A DNA stretch of 64,000 bases. It comes from Verrucomicrobiia bacterium. GTDB taxonomy: Bacteria; Verrucomicrobiota; Verrucomicrobiia; Palsa-1439. Under the pieces are notes generated by a model. It saw only the letters and a list, made by a program, of their open reading frames with translations. It was not told where the DNA came from and made no database searches. Made by a program: the position numbers and the translations under genes. Where the stretch lies: assembly GCA_022072455.1 (NCBI GenBank), contig JAJVHY010000012.1, positions 62,001-126,000 of the forward strand, in the 5' to 3' direction. Positions 47,483 through 55,932 of this stretch are shown one piece after another; the stretch's first letter is position 1; every line of letters starts with the position of its first letter.

Positions 47483-48833
47483 CACCTCCGTCGCCAATAT
47501 CGGTGTCCATGACTGTGCCCCTCTCCACCGGCACGAGAGGGAATCTGACGTAGCATGGCTCAACTCGCCCTTTGATCTTCACAATCCCTTCGCCAACCGC
47601 TAACCGGTCGAGAAATACCTCATCGCCACGGGGAAGAAACAGGGCGCGCTTCGCCGTCACAATATCGTCCTCGTGCTGAAGGCCGAGATAGATCTGCGTG
47701 TTGCAGTTACCGAGAATGTAGACCGGCAGCATGGATGGATGCTGGGTGATATTCACCAAGCCCTCGCCAAAACTACGAATTTCCCTGAACACGGTCTCCA
47801 GGCTGTTGGTCGCTTGTTTCTCAATCTGACTTTTTGGAAATAAGTTGTGGACTTCTTCGAGTACGGTCACGTGCCGGAGTGAATCAGTCTCCCCTTGCCC
47901 CAGCCGGTAGAGATGAATCCACCGCAAGATGATGTCGTTCAGAAACACTCGTAGTGGCTTCGGTAACTCTTGATCAAGTTCGATGACGACGGGTTGTTCG
48001 AGTAGTTCCTCCAGCTTGATCGGGTTTCGCGCGTTGAACGCGCCGGCAGCCGGGCCAAAGATGAACGTGTTAAGAATTCTCAGGCAGCTATCCTGCCAGA
48101 GCATACGTCGTCCTTTGAACTGAACGCGGTCGAGTTCTTCCCGGGCATCGAAGAAGTTTGGGTACTGGTCCGGTATACCATTGTATAGACCGGTATCCGC
48201 GAATTTTTTGTCGAGAATCTCGATCAGAATGTCCGCCACGCCGGGGCCCGAGATGTGGGATTTCTCCAATGCCTCTGCCACTGTGCTGATCCATGTCTTA
48301 GGATGTACCCCCGGCGGGCCGCGCAACGGATTCCATCGAAACATGGACGCGCTTTTACGTCCGACAGTTAACACCCGCAGCTTCTTGGTGTTCGGCCGGT
48401 TCAATGCTCGCAATGACCGGTAACTACGTTTCCAATCAAGGACCAAGAATGGTACGTTTTTCTCCAGCAAACCGAGCAGGAGACTTTGCGCGACATTTGT
48501 TTTCCCGCCACCCGTGATGGAGAAGATCCCGATGTGCTTAATGAAGTTTTCCCGGCGAAGCTGAAGCGGAAAAAACTCCGACTTGCCGTAAAGAATCGTG
48601 CCCAGTGGAAACTCGCCATCGGCAGCCTCACGCGATGGCGGTGGCAGCAGAATCTTCGTATCGTCCACACGATCGGTCAGGTACCGGGTCGCGATCATTT
48701 GGATCAAGGCTTCCGACTGTCGTTTTGCCTCCGGTGTCTCCGCGGTCGCATAGGCAATCCAGAGGGCATCGGCTCGTTTGCCGACCAGCGGTTTCAATTT
48801 CCGGCAGAGTTCCTTCAATTGTTCCTCAAACAT
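47454..48833 (-). CDS. HerA-type ATPase, second copy
   Basis: A 459-residue P-loop ATPase (DUF87/TraD-like). Walker A is GIFSITGGGKTNVAQ (K111); the strand FLVLDWKRSYRSLRALNRPN equals that of the first HerA-type protein (VVDLYKRQFRHL). Walker B is VTVLEEVHNLFP. It overlaps an upstream coiled-coil gene by 8 nt. A conjugation or DNA-processing function is likely for this class. Confidence 0.85.
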   Translation of the reverse strand: MFEEQLKELCRKLKPLVGKRADALWIAYATAETPEAKRQSEALIQMIATRYLTDRVDDTKILLPPPSREAADGEFPLGTILYGKSEFFPLQLRRENFIKHIGIFSITGGGKTNVAQSLLLGLLEKNVPFLVLDWKRSYRSLRALNRPNTKKLRVLTVGRKSASMFRWNPLRGPPGVHPKTWISTVAEALEKSHISGPGVADILIEILDKKFADTGLYNGIPDQYPNFFDAREELDRVQFKGRRMLWQDSCLRILNTFIFGPAAGAFNARNPIKLEELLEQPVVIELDQELPKPLRVFLNDIILRWIHLYRLGQGETDSLRHVTVLEEVHNLFPKSQIEKQATNSLETVFREIRSFGEGLVNITQHPSMLPVYILGNCNTQIYLGLQHEDDIVTAKRALFLPRGDEVFLDRLAVGEGIVKIKGRVEPCYVRFPLVPVERGTVMDTDIGDGGDDASEAGVG

Positions 48834-49281
48834 CTTCCAGAAACGCTCCTCGCGCCTTAGCACGTTCGTATTCGTCCCAGAACATGAGAAAATCACGCAA
48901 CACAAGCACAATGTCCCGCCAGCACTGGGTGTCTTGATCTCGGCGTTCCTGAGTCAATTCAAAGTCGCGCTGATACAGCCGGTCCTTCTCCTTGTGATCA
49001 CGTAGATGATAATTCGCCGCGACGCTGATCTGTTGAACCATCCCGGTCAGTTTCTCGCGATCATCCGCGATGCGCTCAATGTTCTGTTGCCGGATCTTCA
49101 GCCGCGCCTGAACCGTCGTGCCGATGGCTTCCAGTTTCGTCCGCAGAATCCGTGTATTGACGTGGATCAGATCGTCGAGTGTCTTGTTGGTAGCACTGGC
49201 CAGAACCGGGCTTACGCTAACCGCATACTCCTTGCCCGGTATCCTGACCCGACTCCAATCAATCAGCTTCTCCAGTTCCAT
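48826..49281 (-). CDS. Coiled-coil hypothetical protein
   Basis: A 151-residue protein dominated by long helices (RLKIRQQNIERIADDREKL, HLRDHKEKDRLYQRDFELTQ). No membrane helix. Its stop overlaps the HerA-type ATPase start, so it is probably a partner of it. First gene of this three-gene minus-strand cluster. Confidence 0.65.
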   Translation of the reverse strand: MELEKLIDWSRVRIPGKEYAVSVSPVLASATNKTLDDLIHVNTRILRTKLEAIGTTVQARLKIRQQNIERIADDREKLTGMVQQISVAANYHLRDHKEKDRLYQRDFELTQERRDQDTQCWRDIVLVLRDFLMFWDEYERAKARGAFLEDV

Positions 49282-49388
49282 ACTGGAACCGGCCGGCTGA
49301 TTCTAAAGAGGTTTGCCAACATTGCATTCGGAACGGTGGGAGAATGGCTTGAGCCTGACAGCGTTCTGTGGCATCCTCCTGCACAACG

Positions 49389-49619
49389 ATGAACACTGAG
49401 CTTCTCCGCCGCATCACTATTGAACCTGACAAGTGCGGTGGACGTCCCTGCATTCGCAACACTCGCATGCGGGTCGTGGACGTGCTCCAATTGCTCAGCG
49501 CCGGCGCGCCCGTTGAAGAAATCCTCACCGACTACGCCTTTCTCGAGCGCGAAGACATTCTGGCGGCCATTGAGTACGCCGCGATGCAGACCGATCATGT
49601 GATCCTGCAGCCCGCGTGA
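49389..49619 (+). CDS. DUF433 antitoxin-like protein
   Basis: A 76-residue protein with the DUF433 pattern: RITIEPDKCGGRPCIRNTRM, VVDVLQLLSAGAPVEEIL and the winged-helix end DILAAIEYAAMQTDH. This family is usually the antitoxin partner of DUF5615 PIN-like toxins, which is the gene following it by a 4-nt overlap. Confidence 0.85.
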   Translation: MNTELLRRITIEPDKCGGRPCIRNTRMRVVDVLQLLSAGAPVEEILTDYAFLEREDILAAIEYAAMQTDHVILQPA

Positions 49620-49945
49620 AATTCCTCGTGGACAACCAACTCCCGGTTGCCCTGGCCAAGCGACTCGTGACTCTTGGCCATGAAGCTCAGCACGTACTTG
49701 ATCTCGGTTTGGACAAAGCCAGCGACACCGAAATCTGGAAACACGCGGCCACGCATTCGCTTGTATTGATCACGAAGGACGAGGACTTCCTACAACGCGC
49801 CTCGCAACCGGGGTCTCCCGTTCAAATCGTCTGGGTGCGCCTCGGCAATTGCCGCAACGCCATTTTGCTGGCGGCGTTCGAGTCCGTGCTTCCGCAATTG
49901 TTGACGGCGCTTCAAGCCGGCAACCACGTCGTCGAGCTTCGCTGA
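49616..49945 (+). CDS. DUF5615 PIN-like toxin
   Basis: A 109-residue Mut7-C/PIN-like protein. It has MKFLVDNQLPVALAKRL (Asp in the first strand), the second acidic region SDTEIWKHAA and LVLITKDEDFLQRA. It starts at GTG overlapping the DUF433 stop. The pair forms a compact toxin-antitoxin module at the start of the 49-58 kb cluster. Confidence 0.82.
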   Translation: MKFLVDNQLPVALAKRLVTLGHEAQHVLDLGLDKASDTEIWKHAATHSLVLITKDEDFLQRASQPGSPVQIVWVRLGNCRNAILLAAFESVLPQLLTALQAGNHVVELR

Positions 49946-50044
49946 CGCCCACTGGCCGAGAAGCGCGACTCCCAAGGCCGGGACATTGACCAGCCACTCA
50001 CCGGGAGATTGAGTTCACCCGTCACCACGCGTTGAGCACTACCA

Positions 50045-50061
50045 ACCGAAAGCTTTATTAA
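50045..50061 (+). promoter_or_regulatory. Archaeal-type BRE/TATA element of the winged-helix gene
   Basis: ACCGAAAGCTTTATTAA. A purine-rich BRE-like ACCGAAAG precedes a TATA-like CTTTATTA (50053-50060) whose centre is about 26.5 nt before the ATG at 50083. No Shine-Dalgarno precedes that ATG, as expected of a leaderless transcript in archaea. Confidence 0.6.
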
Positions 50062-50082
50062 CTCCCGAGTGACACCAGTCGC

Positions 50083-50661
50083 ATGGTGCAACTGGAGAGT
50101 GACAGCAAATGGTTGAAAAACGGACGGCAGCGCGCAGCAGTCGCCGAGGTAATGCGAAGACCGATGACGCCCTCGGAAATCTGGCACGCCGCCAAAGATA
50201 TCACGCCCCGCATTCAATTGCGTGATGTCTGGTTCATTCTGCGACAGATGGAGCAGCGCAAGCTCGTCACCTGTTTCAATCCCCGTGAGTTGACCGGCAA
50301 GGTGTACTTCTGGTTGGAGGCACCAACCTCCCGCACTCTCAATTGGCATGGATACGCCTTCGTGATCCGCGCAAAAGTGCGGCGACATGTTCTCCTGCAC
50401 CTTGCCCACCGGCCAGACCAACCGGCTACGCACATTCGCCGGAGTGTCAACGAACGTCATCCGGTAAGCTTGAATGCCGTCATCCGCGCGGTGCGTGACC
50501 TGCAAACGAAAAAATTGATCACGATTGCCGGCGAGGGCAACAAACGCGGACAAAAACTCTACCGCCTCACCGCCACCGGCGAGCGCATTGCCGGGGTGCT
50601 GGCCGACCGAACCGAATCGCCACAAAGCTTATTAAACCCCGCCTCTACTCGTTTTTCATGA
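50083..50661 (+). CDS. Winged-helix protein, leaderless-type start
   Basis: A 192-residue protein. Two repeated winged-helix-like regions are visible: RMTPSEIWHAAKD-like and SVNERHPVSLNAVIRAVRDL, each followed by a basic wing. It resembles the transcriptional regulators found at the start of archaeal and bacterial mobile elements. No SD; instead a BRE/TATA element 26.5 nt upstream. It overlaps the next small ORF by 4 nt (ATGA). Confidence 0.7.
   Translation: MVQLESDSKWLKNGRQRAAVAEVMRRPMTPSEIWHAAKDITPRIQLRDVWFILRQMEQRKLVTCFNPRELTGKVYFWLEAPTSRTLNWHGYAFVIRAKVRRHVLLHLAHRPDQPATHIRRSVNERHPVSLNAVIRAVRDLQTKKLITIAGEGNKRGQKLYRLTATGERIAGVLADRTESPQSLLNPASTRFS
50621..50636 (+). promoter_or_regulatory. 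Archaeal-type BRE/TATA element of the 53-residue ORF
   Basis: CACAAAGCTTATTAAA. CTTATTAA lies about 26.5 nt before the ATG at 50658. A BRE-like CACAAAG precedes it. It is inside the coding region of the winged-helix gene, so it would make an internal transcript. No SD before the ATG. Confidence 0.5.
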
Positions 50662-50819
50662 CCAAGAAACGTCGCAAGAAATCCGTCGCGCAACTCGCCA
50701 TCGAGATCCTCGGCCAGTTGCACGAGATCGACCAGAAAGTTGAACATCTCATCCGCCGGTTGCCCAAGAACGGGCATTCACACCCTCACGATCCCCATTG
50801 GAATCAATTCCTCGACTGA
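50658..50819 (+). CDS. Small basic protein (53 residues)
   Basis: Product MTKKRRKKSVAQLAIEILGQ then a helical LHEIDQKVEHLIRRL and a His-rich end (NGHSHPHDPHW). It is too short for the usual length cutoff. The start lies about 26 nt downstream of a TATA-like element and overlaps the previous gene (ATGA). A 7-bp inverted repeat (ACTGACC/GGTCAGT, 50815-50834) covers its stop codon. Function unknown. Confidence 0.6.
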   Translation: MTKKRRKKSVAQLAIEILGQLHEIDQKVEHLIRRLPKNGHSHPHDPHWNQFLD

Positions 50820-50929
50820 CCTTTTCAGGTCAGTTGTCGAACCGCTCGGCTGCGTTTTCACGCGTCCGGGCAACTGCAGCCGCATCTGTAGCGGAGCAGC
50901 CAACCAACCCCAACGAAAGGAGTCGTCGC

Positions 50930-51319
50930 ATGAACGTCTGCATCATCAGCGGACACTTGGCAAGTCGCGCCGTGGTGCGAGGAAAAGACAAGAACATCCT
51001 CGTCTTCACGGTCGTCACCAAGCAACAGAATGGCGAGACCGAACCAACGGTCTCGCACGTGCCGTGTGTCGTGTTCAACCCTAGCGCGGAGCTGGCCGAG
51101 TTGTTCACCACGCAAGGCAAAGGACTGGCCATCGAATTGCAAGGTCGCGTCAACGCGCGATTGAAACTCGACGAAGAGCCACGCGCCAGTGCCGAGGTGG
51201 TCGTGTACACCAAGACCATTCGGACCGGCACCCACGTAGCGACAGTGCCTGTCGTCACGAAACCACGCATCGGTGGTCTGCGGAGCGTTGCGGAAGTGCT
51301 GAAGAGCGCCGTCGCATAG
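50930..51319 (+). CDS. ssb: Single-stranded DNA-binding protein (OB fold)
   Basis: A 129-residue SSB-like protein with a good SD (AAAGGAG) before the ATG: MNVCIISGHLASRAVVRGKD, FTVVTKQQNG, PCVVFNPSAELAELF and the GLAIELQGRVNAR segment. The acidic C-terminal tail typical of bacterial SSB is missing; it ends GLRSVAEVLKSAVA. It could therefore be a plasmid/phage-type SSB. It is the first of a set of nucleic-acid genes. Confidence 0.8.
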   Translation: MNVCIISGHLASRAVVRGKDKNILVFTVVTKQQNGETEPTVSHVPCVVFNPSAELAELFTTQGKGLAIELQGRVNARLKLDEEPRASAEVVVYTKTIRTGTHVATVPVVTKPRIGGLRSVAEVLKSAVA

Positions 51320-51343
51320 ACCGCCAAGATCATCCCACTCACA

Positions 51344-51379
51344 CGGGCCTGTCTTTCCGGCAACGGGGAGACAGGCCCG
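51344..51379 (+). terminator. GC-rich hairpin after ssb
   Basis: Perfect 11-bp stem (CGGGCCTGTCT at 51344-51354 pairs with AGACAGGCCCG at 51369-51379) with a 14-nt loop. No T tract follows, so it may be a processing or regulatory hairpin rather than a classic terminator. Confidence 0.45.
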
Positions 51380-51414
51380 CCTTGTTCTCAGAACCAATCC
51401 CAAAAGGAGGTGCG

Positions 51415-51591
51415 ATGTATTCGCCCAAGATCGATGAGAAGCTCATACCGGTTCTCTATCGCGCAGCCAAAGCGCGGGGCATTCCGATGACCACATTGGT
51501 CAATCGTCTGCTCACCGAAGCCTTGGTGCGCGAAACCGTCCCTGCCCCCGCCGTTTCGCGTCCGCAAGTTGATGTCCAACTTGCGGCTTAA
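51415..51591 (+). CDS. Small ribbon-helix-helix-like protein
   Basis: A 58-residue frame with SD AGGAGG before the ATG. MYSPKIDEKLIPVLYRAAKA then GIPMTTLVNRLLTEALV resembles a ribbon-helix-helix DNA-binding domain (beta strand followed by two helices). Likely a small regulator of the element. Confidence 0.65.
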   Translation: MYSPKIDEKLIPVLYRAAKARGIPMTTLVNRLLTEALVRETVPAPAVSRPQVDVQLAA

Positions 51592-51622
51592 CCCACAACC
51601 ACAAAGCCAAAGGAGAAAAACC

Positions 51623-52183
51623 ATGATGTGCCTGCTTGACCCTGAACTCAAACCCGACGAGACCGCCTTGGTTCGTCACATCTATCAATGCGCCGCCAAG
51701 ACGTTGGCGCATGCCGGGCATCTGCCACCCGCCGCGTTCTTTCGCGTCGGCCCGGCAACGAAACTACCCGGCCTGAAGCCTGGCAACATCGCCGCGCTGC
51801 GGCTCGACATGCCCGGCAACGATGCCGGTAAGGATGCGCTCGCCAGCCTGATGCACGAATTCGCCCAGCGCGCCGATGCCGATCTGGCGATCCTGTTGCT
51901 GGAATCCTGGATGATCAAACCCAACGCGAAAGAAGCGCAATACATCAAGGAGCACGGGGAATTCCTCGTGCGTCCCTCGCAGCATCCGCAGCGGATCGAG
52001 ATCGTCCTGATCTCGGTCACCAAACCCGGCGGCCAAGGTTGGTCAGCATGGGTGGAGATCAGCCGCGACTCTAACGGTCGCCCCTCCATCCCGGCCGAAC
52101 TGCCGCCACTGGAGTATCTGCAAAGCGACGGCCGGTTCGCCAACATCCTCGACGGAGACAGCGACCGGCCTTCGTCGTCCTAA
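51623..52183 (+). CDS. Hypothetical protein, 186 residues
   Basis: SD AAAGGAG precedes MMCLLDPELKPDETALVRHI. Residues 50-90 have GNIAALRLDMPGNDAGKDAL and MHEFAQRADADLAILLLESW. I do not recognise a family; an alternative upstream start (51569) lacks an SD. It lies between the RHH-like gene and the ligase gene. Confidence 0.6.
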   Translation: MMCLLDPELKPDETALVRHIYQCAAKTLAHAGHLPPAAFFRVGPATKLPGLKPGNIAALRLDMPGNDAGKDALASLMHEFAQRADADLAILLLESWMIKPNAKEAQYIKEHGEFLVRPSQHPQRIEIVLISVTKPGGQGWSAWVEISRDSNGRPSIPAELPPLEYLQSDGRFANILDGDSDRPSSS

Positions 52184-52208
52184 CCCAAACCAAATCAGAA
52201 AGGAAACA

Positions 52209-53294
52209 ATGACCATGACGAAAGAAAGCACCACGTTGTATTACCGGGAAGGGTCGTCGGACAAAGTGTATCAAGCGACGATTGAGGAGGCAAAAGGCGG
52301 CTTTGTCGTCAACTTTGCCTTCGGCCGGCGCGGCAACACACTCAGTACTGGCACAAAGACCGCCATGCCGGTGCCTCTTACGAAAGCAAAATCAGTCTTC
52401 GACAAGCTGGTACAGTCGAAACTCGCCAAAGGTTACACCCCCGGCGAAGCCGGCACGCCCTACACCCATACGTCGAATGCAGACCGGGATACCGGCGTCC
52501 GCCCGCAGCTATGCAACCCCATCGAGAATGATGAGGCCACCGCCGAACTGCTCACGGACAATGAGTACTGGATGGAGGAGAAGCTCGACGGCAAACGCGT
52601 CCTCGTTCGCAAGGATGCCCAAGGCATCGTGGGCATCAACCGGCAAGGATTGCTCGTCGCCCTGCCGGAGCCGGTCGCGAAAGCGGCGGCTGCTTACGAT
52701 GAGCGCTTCATCCTCGATGGTGAGTGCATCGGCGATACGCTGCATGTGTTCGACCTGCTCGCGCTGGGTGGCGAGTCGTTGCTGACTCGCCCACTCCGGG
52801 TTCGACGGAACAAGCTGGAGCAACTGCTCCTAATTGACGATCCGCATCTCGTGATTGTCGAATCGTTTCGCACGACCATTGCCAAGTCACAGCAATACGT
52901 CACGCTGCGGAAAGGTCAGATGGAAGGTGTCGTCTTCAAGCATCCGGATGCTCCCTACGCGCCGGGCCGACCGGCCAGTGGTGGTACGTGGTTGAAATTC
53001 AAGTTCACCACGACCGGCTCGTTCATCGTCTGCCGGGTGAATGCCGACCGGCGCAGCGTCGGTCTTGAAGTGCGTGACGGGCGACGCGGTATCGAGATCG
53101 GCAACGTTACAATACCGGTCAACGCGGCTGTGCCCAAGCCGGGTGCGATCGTCGAGATCCGGTATCTATATGCGTTCAAAGGCGGCAGTCTGTACCAGCC
53201 GGTCTATCTCGGACAACGGGATGACCTCACGCCAAACGACTGCACCGTGCGACAGTTGAAGTTCAAGGCCGGCGATAGCGATGAGGCGTCGTAA
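52209..53294 (+). CDS. WGR domain-ATP-dependent DNA ligase fusion
   Basis: A 361-residue protein. Residues 8-85 resemble a WGR domain (YYREGSSDKVYQATIEEA, VNFAFGRRGNT). The rest is the nucleotidyltransferase core and OB fold of an ATP-dependent DNA ligase: motif I EEKLDGKR with Lys125, FILDGECIG (motif III Glu), MEGVVFKHPDAPY (IV) and TWLKFKF (V). WGR domains occur in DNA-damage proteins such as PARP. No DNA-binding domain is visible. Its SD is AAAGGAAAC. It lies with ssb, suggesting strand repair or replication of the element. Confidence 0.85.
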   Translation: MTMTKESTTLYYREGSSDKVYQATIEEAKGGFVVNFAFGRRGNTLSTGTKTAMPVPLTKAKSVFDKLVQSKLAKGYTPGEAGTPYTHTSNADRDTGVRPQLCNPIENDEATAELLTDNEYWMEEKLDGKRVLVRKDAQGIVGINRQGLLVALPEPVAKAAAAYDERFILDGECIGDTLHVFDLLALGGESLLTRPLRVRRNKLEQLLLIDDPHLVIVESFRTTIAKSQQYVTLRKGQMEGVVFKHPDAPYAPGRPASGGTWLKFKFTTTGSFIVCRVNADRRSVGLEVRDGRRGIEIGNVTIPVNAAVPKPGAIVEIRYLYAFKGGSLYQPVYLGQRDDLTPNDCTVRQLKFKAGDSDEAS

Positions 53295-53297
53295 GCC

Positions 53298-53696
53298 ATG
53301 GCCGATTACATCGCACAGTCGCGCAGCAACTACTTCCGCGTCCGCAACGCGCGAAGTTACCGTCGGTTCGCCGCACGTTACAACCTGACGGTGATCCATA
53401 CAGAGCAGCACGGGAAACACCGGTATGGTTTCCTGTCAGAAGAGTCTATCCCAACCGGCCGCGCTGACGCCAAGGGTGAGTGGATCGAGACCGATTTCCT
53501 CCAGGAATTGTCTCGGCAGCTTACCCGCGGCGACGTCGCGGTTGTGATGGAGATCGGCAGCGAGAAGCAGCGGTACCTCATCGGCTATGCCGCAGCAATT
53601 GATGCGCGCGGACGCCGAATTCAAGTCGCGCTCAGCGACATCTACCGGCGCTGCGAAGAGACATTCGGCGTCACCCCGACGCTCGTCGAGTACTAA
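53298..53696 (+). CDS. Hypothetical protein
   Basis: A 132-residue frame starting MADYIAQSRSNYFRVRNARS. The compact alpha/beta sequence includes HGKHRYGFLSEESIPTGR and VAVVMEIGSEKQRYLIGYAA. It starts 3 nt after the ligase stop. I recognise no family; similar short proteins occur in plasmid-like elements. Confidence 0.6.
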   Translation: MADYIAQSRSNYFRVRNARSYRRFAARYNLTVIHTEQHGKHRYGFLSEESIPTGRADAKGEWIETDFLQELSRQLTRGDVAVVMEIGSEKQRYLIGYAAAIDARGRRIQVALSDIYRRCEETFGVTPTLVEY

Positions 53697-53716
53697 CCCA
53701 CCCAAAACCAAAACCC

Positions 53717-53757
53717 GACACGGGCGGCAGTCTTCTAACGAAGCTGTCGCCCGTGTC
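53717..53757 (+). terminator. Hairpin before the MoxR gene
   Basis: Stem of 14 bp with one G-T wobble (GACACGGGCGGCAG at 53717-53730 against CTGTCGCCCGTGTC at 53744-53757) and a 13-nt loop, followed by ATTTCC. It may end the ssb-ligase transcript before moxR. Confidence 0.5.
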
Positions 53758-53782
53758 ATTTCCACAAAGGAAAGACAGCACC

Positions 53783-54520
53783 ATGAGTAAGAAAACCAAA
53801 GAACAAACCTGCTGGGATATCGTCTCAGCGATCCTCAGTCACTCCGTCCGCACGTTGTTGTACGGCCCGCCGGGCACCGGCAAAACCCACGCCGCAGCCC
53901 GGTTGGGATTGAACAGTGGTCAGCGAGTCTTCAGTGTCACGTTGACCGAAGAGACACCGGCGGCAGAGATGCGCGGGCACTACATCCTCAAAGACGGCAA
54001 GTATGCGTGGCAGGATGGTCCGGCTGTGGCCGCGTGGCGTTGTGGTGGTCGACTTGTCGTTAACGAGATTCAGCGCGGCGGACCGGATGTCCACGCGTTG
54101 TTGCTCGCGATCACCGACGATCCAGCCATCGCGGAAATCGACCTACCCAGCGGCGAGAAGGTAAAGCCAGCCGACGGCTTTGCCTGTGTCGCCACGATGA
54201 ACGGCGAGCCGAAGGAACTGCTCGACCCGGCCTTGTTGGATCGCTTCTGTGTTTCCATCGCGATCGACAAAGTCCACCCGGATGCCGTGAAGCAGTTACC
54301 GGCGGATATCCAACTCGCCGCCGAACGCACCGCGCTCATCGACAACGAGGAGCGGCGGATCAGTGTGCGCGCCTGGTACGCGTTCGCGCAGTTGCGCAAG
54401 GACCTAACGCAGGTCCATGGCCAAGAGCAGGCACAGCAACTCGCCGCCAAGGCCGTGTTCAACACCCGGGCGCAGGATGCCCTAGATGCATTGGCCATCG
54501 CGAAGTCGGAGGTGGGCTGA
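53783..54520 (+). CDS. MoxR-type AAA+ ATPase
   Basis: A 245-residue ATPase with SD AAAGGAAA. Walker A is LLYGPPGTGKTHAAARLG, Walker B is RLVVNEIQRGGPDVH, and the sensor regions include VATMNGEPKELLDPALLDRF. It pairs with the VWA protein that starts 1 nt downstream of its stop, as MoxR ATPases usually do; the pair acts as a chaperone or metal-insertion machine. Confidence 0.88.
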   Translation: MSKKTKEQTCWDIVSAILSHSVRTLLYGPPGTGKTHAAARLGLNSGQRVFSVTLTEETPAAEMRGHYILKDGKYAWQDGPAVAAWRCGGRLVVNEIQRGGPDVHALLLAITDDPAIAEIDLPSGEKVKPADGFACVATMNGEPKELLDPALLDRFCVSIAIDKVHPDAVKQLPADIQLAAERTALIDNEERRISVRAWYAFAQLRKDLTQVHGQEQAQQLAAKAVFNTRAQDALDALAIAKSEVG

Positions 54521-54521
54521 C

Positions 54522-55790
54522 ATGAACTCACGTCTCGTCTTCCCCTTACCGGAAGCGGTCGATCCCCACGGCACCGGGCCGTGGGGGATCGAGCCCTCGC
54601 ATCCCTACTCACCGAGAATCTTCCTGAAGCACCGGCTCTTGCAGGTGCCGTTGGATGACTCGGATCATGCGCGGTTCATGCGCGACCACGAACTCGGTCA
54701 TCTGCGGTGGTCGCATAAACATCCGGATGCTGTGGCGCGTCGGCACAAGATCCACTTCGATGTGCTGCAAGCCGTCGAGGATGCCCGGATCAACACGAAG
54801 CTCGAACAGTTGGCGATCGAGACCGGCAGCGGAGCGTTGCCGGAGGAAGTGGCGACTGCGGTTGCCAAGAATCTGTTGCGGCGGGGCGACATGCGGTCGG
54901 TGGTGTTGACGATGGTGGCCGCGCAGGGTTGCGGTGCCAATCAGGGACACTTCCGGAAAGTGTTCGCGGTACACCCGGAAGGTGCCAAAGTGATCCAGTT
55001 GGCCGAGATGGCCCGCAAGGCACTCTGGGTTAACGGCACCGCGAAGTTCCGGGACACCATCCGGGTCGCGAAATGGCTCCAGTTGATGCTGGATAACGTA
55101 GAGTCCTTGGAGTCGCTCGCGTTACGCCGGCTGCAACTCCCCGGCGGAAAAGGAGCCAGCGGTTTCGAGCAAGCTCTGGGCATCGCCACGCAACATGGCA
55201 TCACCCGGCGCTCCACTACCAAAGTGCCGTGGGGCAAGATGAAGCTCGAAAACCCACCGCGCGTGCGGCGGGTGGACGGGTACCTGGGTCGGGGGCGCAT
55301 CGCTTCCGATGAAGGCACCATCCCGCGCAGCATCCACCGGCAACTTGTGGATGGCCGCGTGTTTCAACGGGTGCGGCGACGGCGCGGCGGGACAGTCTTG
55401 ATCGACTGTTCCGGGAGTATGAGCCTCGGGACCGAAGATCTGCAACGGATCTTGGAGCACTCACCCGGTGCCTCAGTAGCCGCCTACTCCGGCAATGTTC
55501 GTGATGGCGTGTTGCGCGTCCTCGCAGCGGAGGGTCGTCAAGTCGACAATCAATGGATCGCGGCCCCCGCCGGCGGAGCCAATGTGATTGACGGTCCCGC
55601 ATTGCAGTGGCTGTCCAAGCAATCACAGCCAAGAATCTGGGTCAGCGACGGTCAGGTGACCGGCGTCAACGACCGGATGTCCGGTGTCAACAGCTTGGAA
55701 TGCTCCGCGCTCTGCCGCCAACGGAGCATCGCGCGCTGCAATGATGTTGCCGAGAGTGTGAAAGTACTGCGGGGAATCCGACGACGGTAA
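54522..55790 (+). CDS. VWA-domain protein with HExGH-like motif
   Basis: A 422-residue protein. Near residue 60 the motif RDHELGHLRWSHK resembles a zinc HExxH-type site. The C-terminal ~150 residues form a VWA domain: metal-ion-dependent adhesion site DCSGSMSLGTED and a further RIWVSDGQVTGVNDRM. It is the partner of the MoxR ATPase, as in CobT/CoxE-like complexes. The combined metallopeptidase-like and VWA parts are less common. Confidence 0.8.
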   Translation: MNSRLVFPLPEAVDPHGTGPWGIEPSHPYSPRIFLKHRLLQVPLDDSDHARFMRDHELGHLRWSHKHPDAVARRHKIHFDVLQAVEDARINTKLEQLAIETGSGALPEEVATAVAKNLLRRGDMRSVVLTMVAAQGCGANQGHFRKVFAVHPEGAKVIQLAEMARKALWVNGTAKFRDTIRVAKWLQLMLDNVESLESLALRRLQLPGGKGASGFEQALGIATQHGITRRSTTKVPWGKMKLENPPRVRRVDGYLGRGRIASDEGTIPRSIHRQLVDGRVFQRVRRRRGGTVLIDCSGSMSLGTEDLQRILEHSPGASVAAYSGNVRDGVLRVLAAEGRQVDNQWIAAPAGGANVIDGPALQWLSKQSQPRIWVSDGQVTGVNDRMSGVNSLECSALCRQRSIARCNDVAESVKVLRGIRRR

Positions 55791-55797
55791 ATCAACT

Positions 55798-55834
55798 CGG
55801 GAGCGTGGCGCCAAACGCTGGCGCTACGCTCCCG
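55798..55834 (+). terminator. Hairpin after the VWA gene
   Basis: 16-bp stem with one G-T wobble (CGGGAGCGTGGCGCCA at 55798-55813 against TGGCGCTACGCTCCCG at 55819-55834) and a 5-nt loop. It lies 8 nt after the VWA stop. No T tract follows. Confidence 0.5.
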
Positions 55835-55893
55835 CATGTTGTCAGGCATGGGCAATGTGCCCCATTTTTTGGCGAATTTCTCCGAATGGTTCG

Positions 55894-55909
55894 TTGGGAA
55901 GTTTTTTAA
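55894..55909 (+). promoter_or_regulatory. Archaeal-type TATA-like element of the 47-residue ORF
   Basis: TTGGGAAGTTTTTTAA, with TTTTTTAA centred about 27.5 nt before the ATG at 55933 and a purine-rich GGGAAG in the BRE position. It is the weakest of the five by sequence, but its distance fits. Confidence 0.4.
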
Positions 55910-55932
55910 TCTCGCGCCGATGAAAGAGAATC

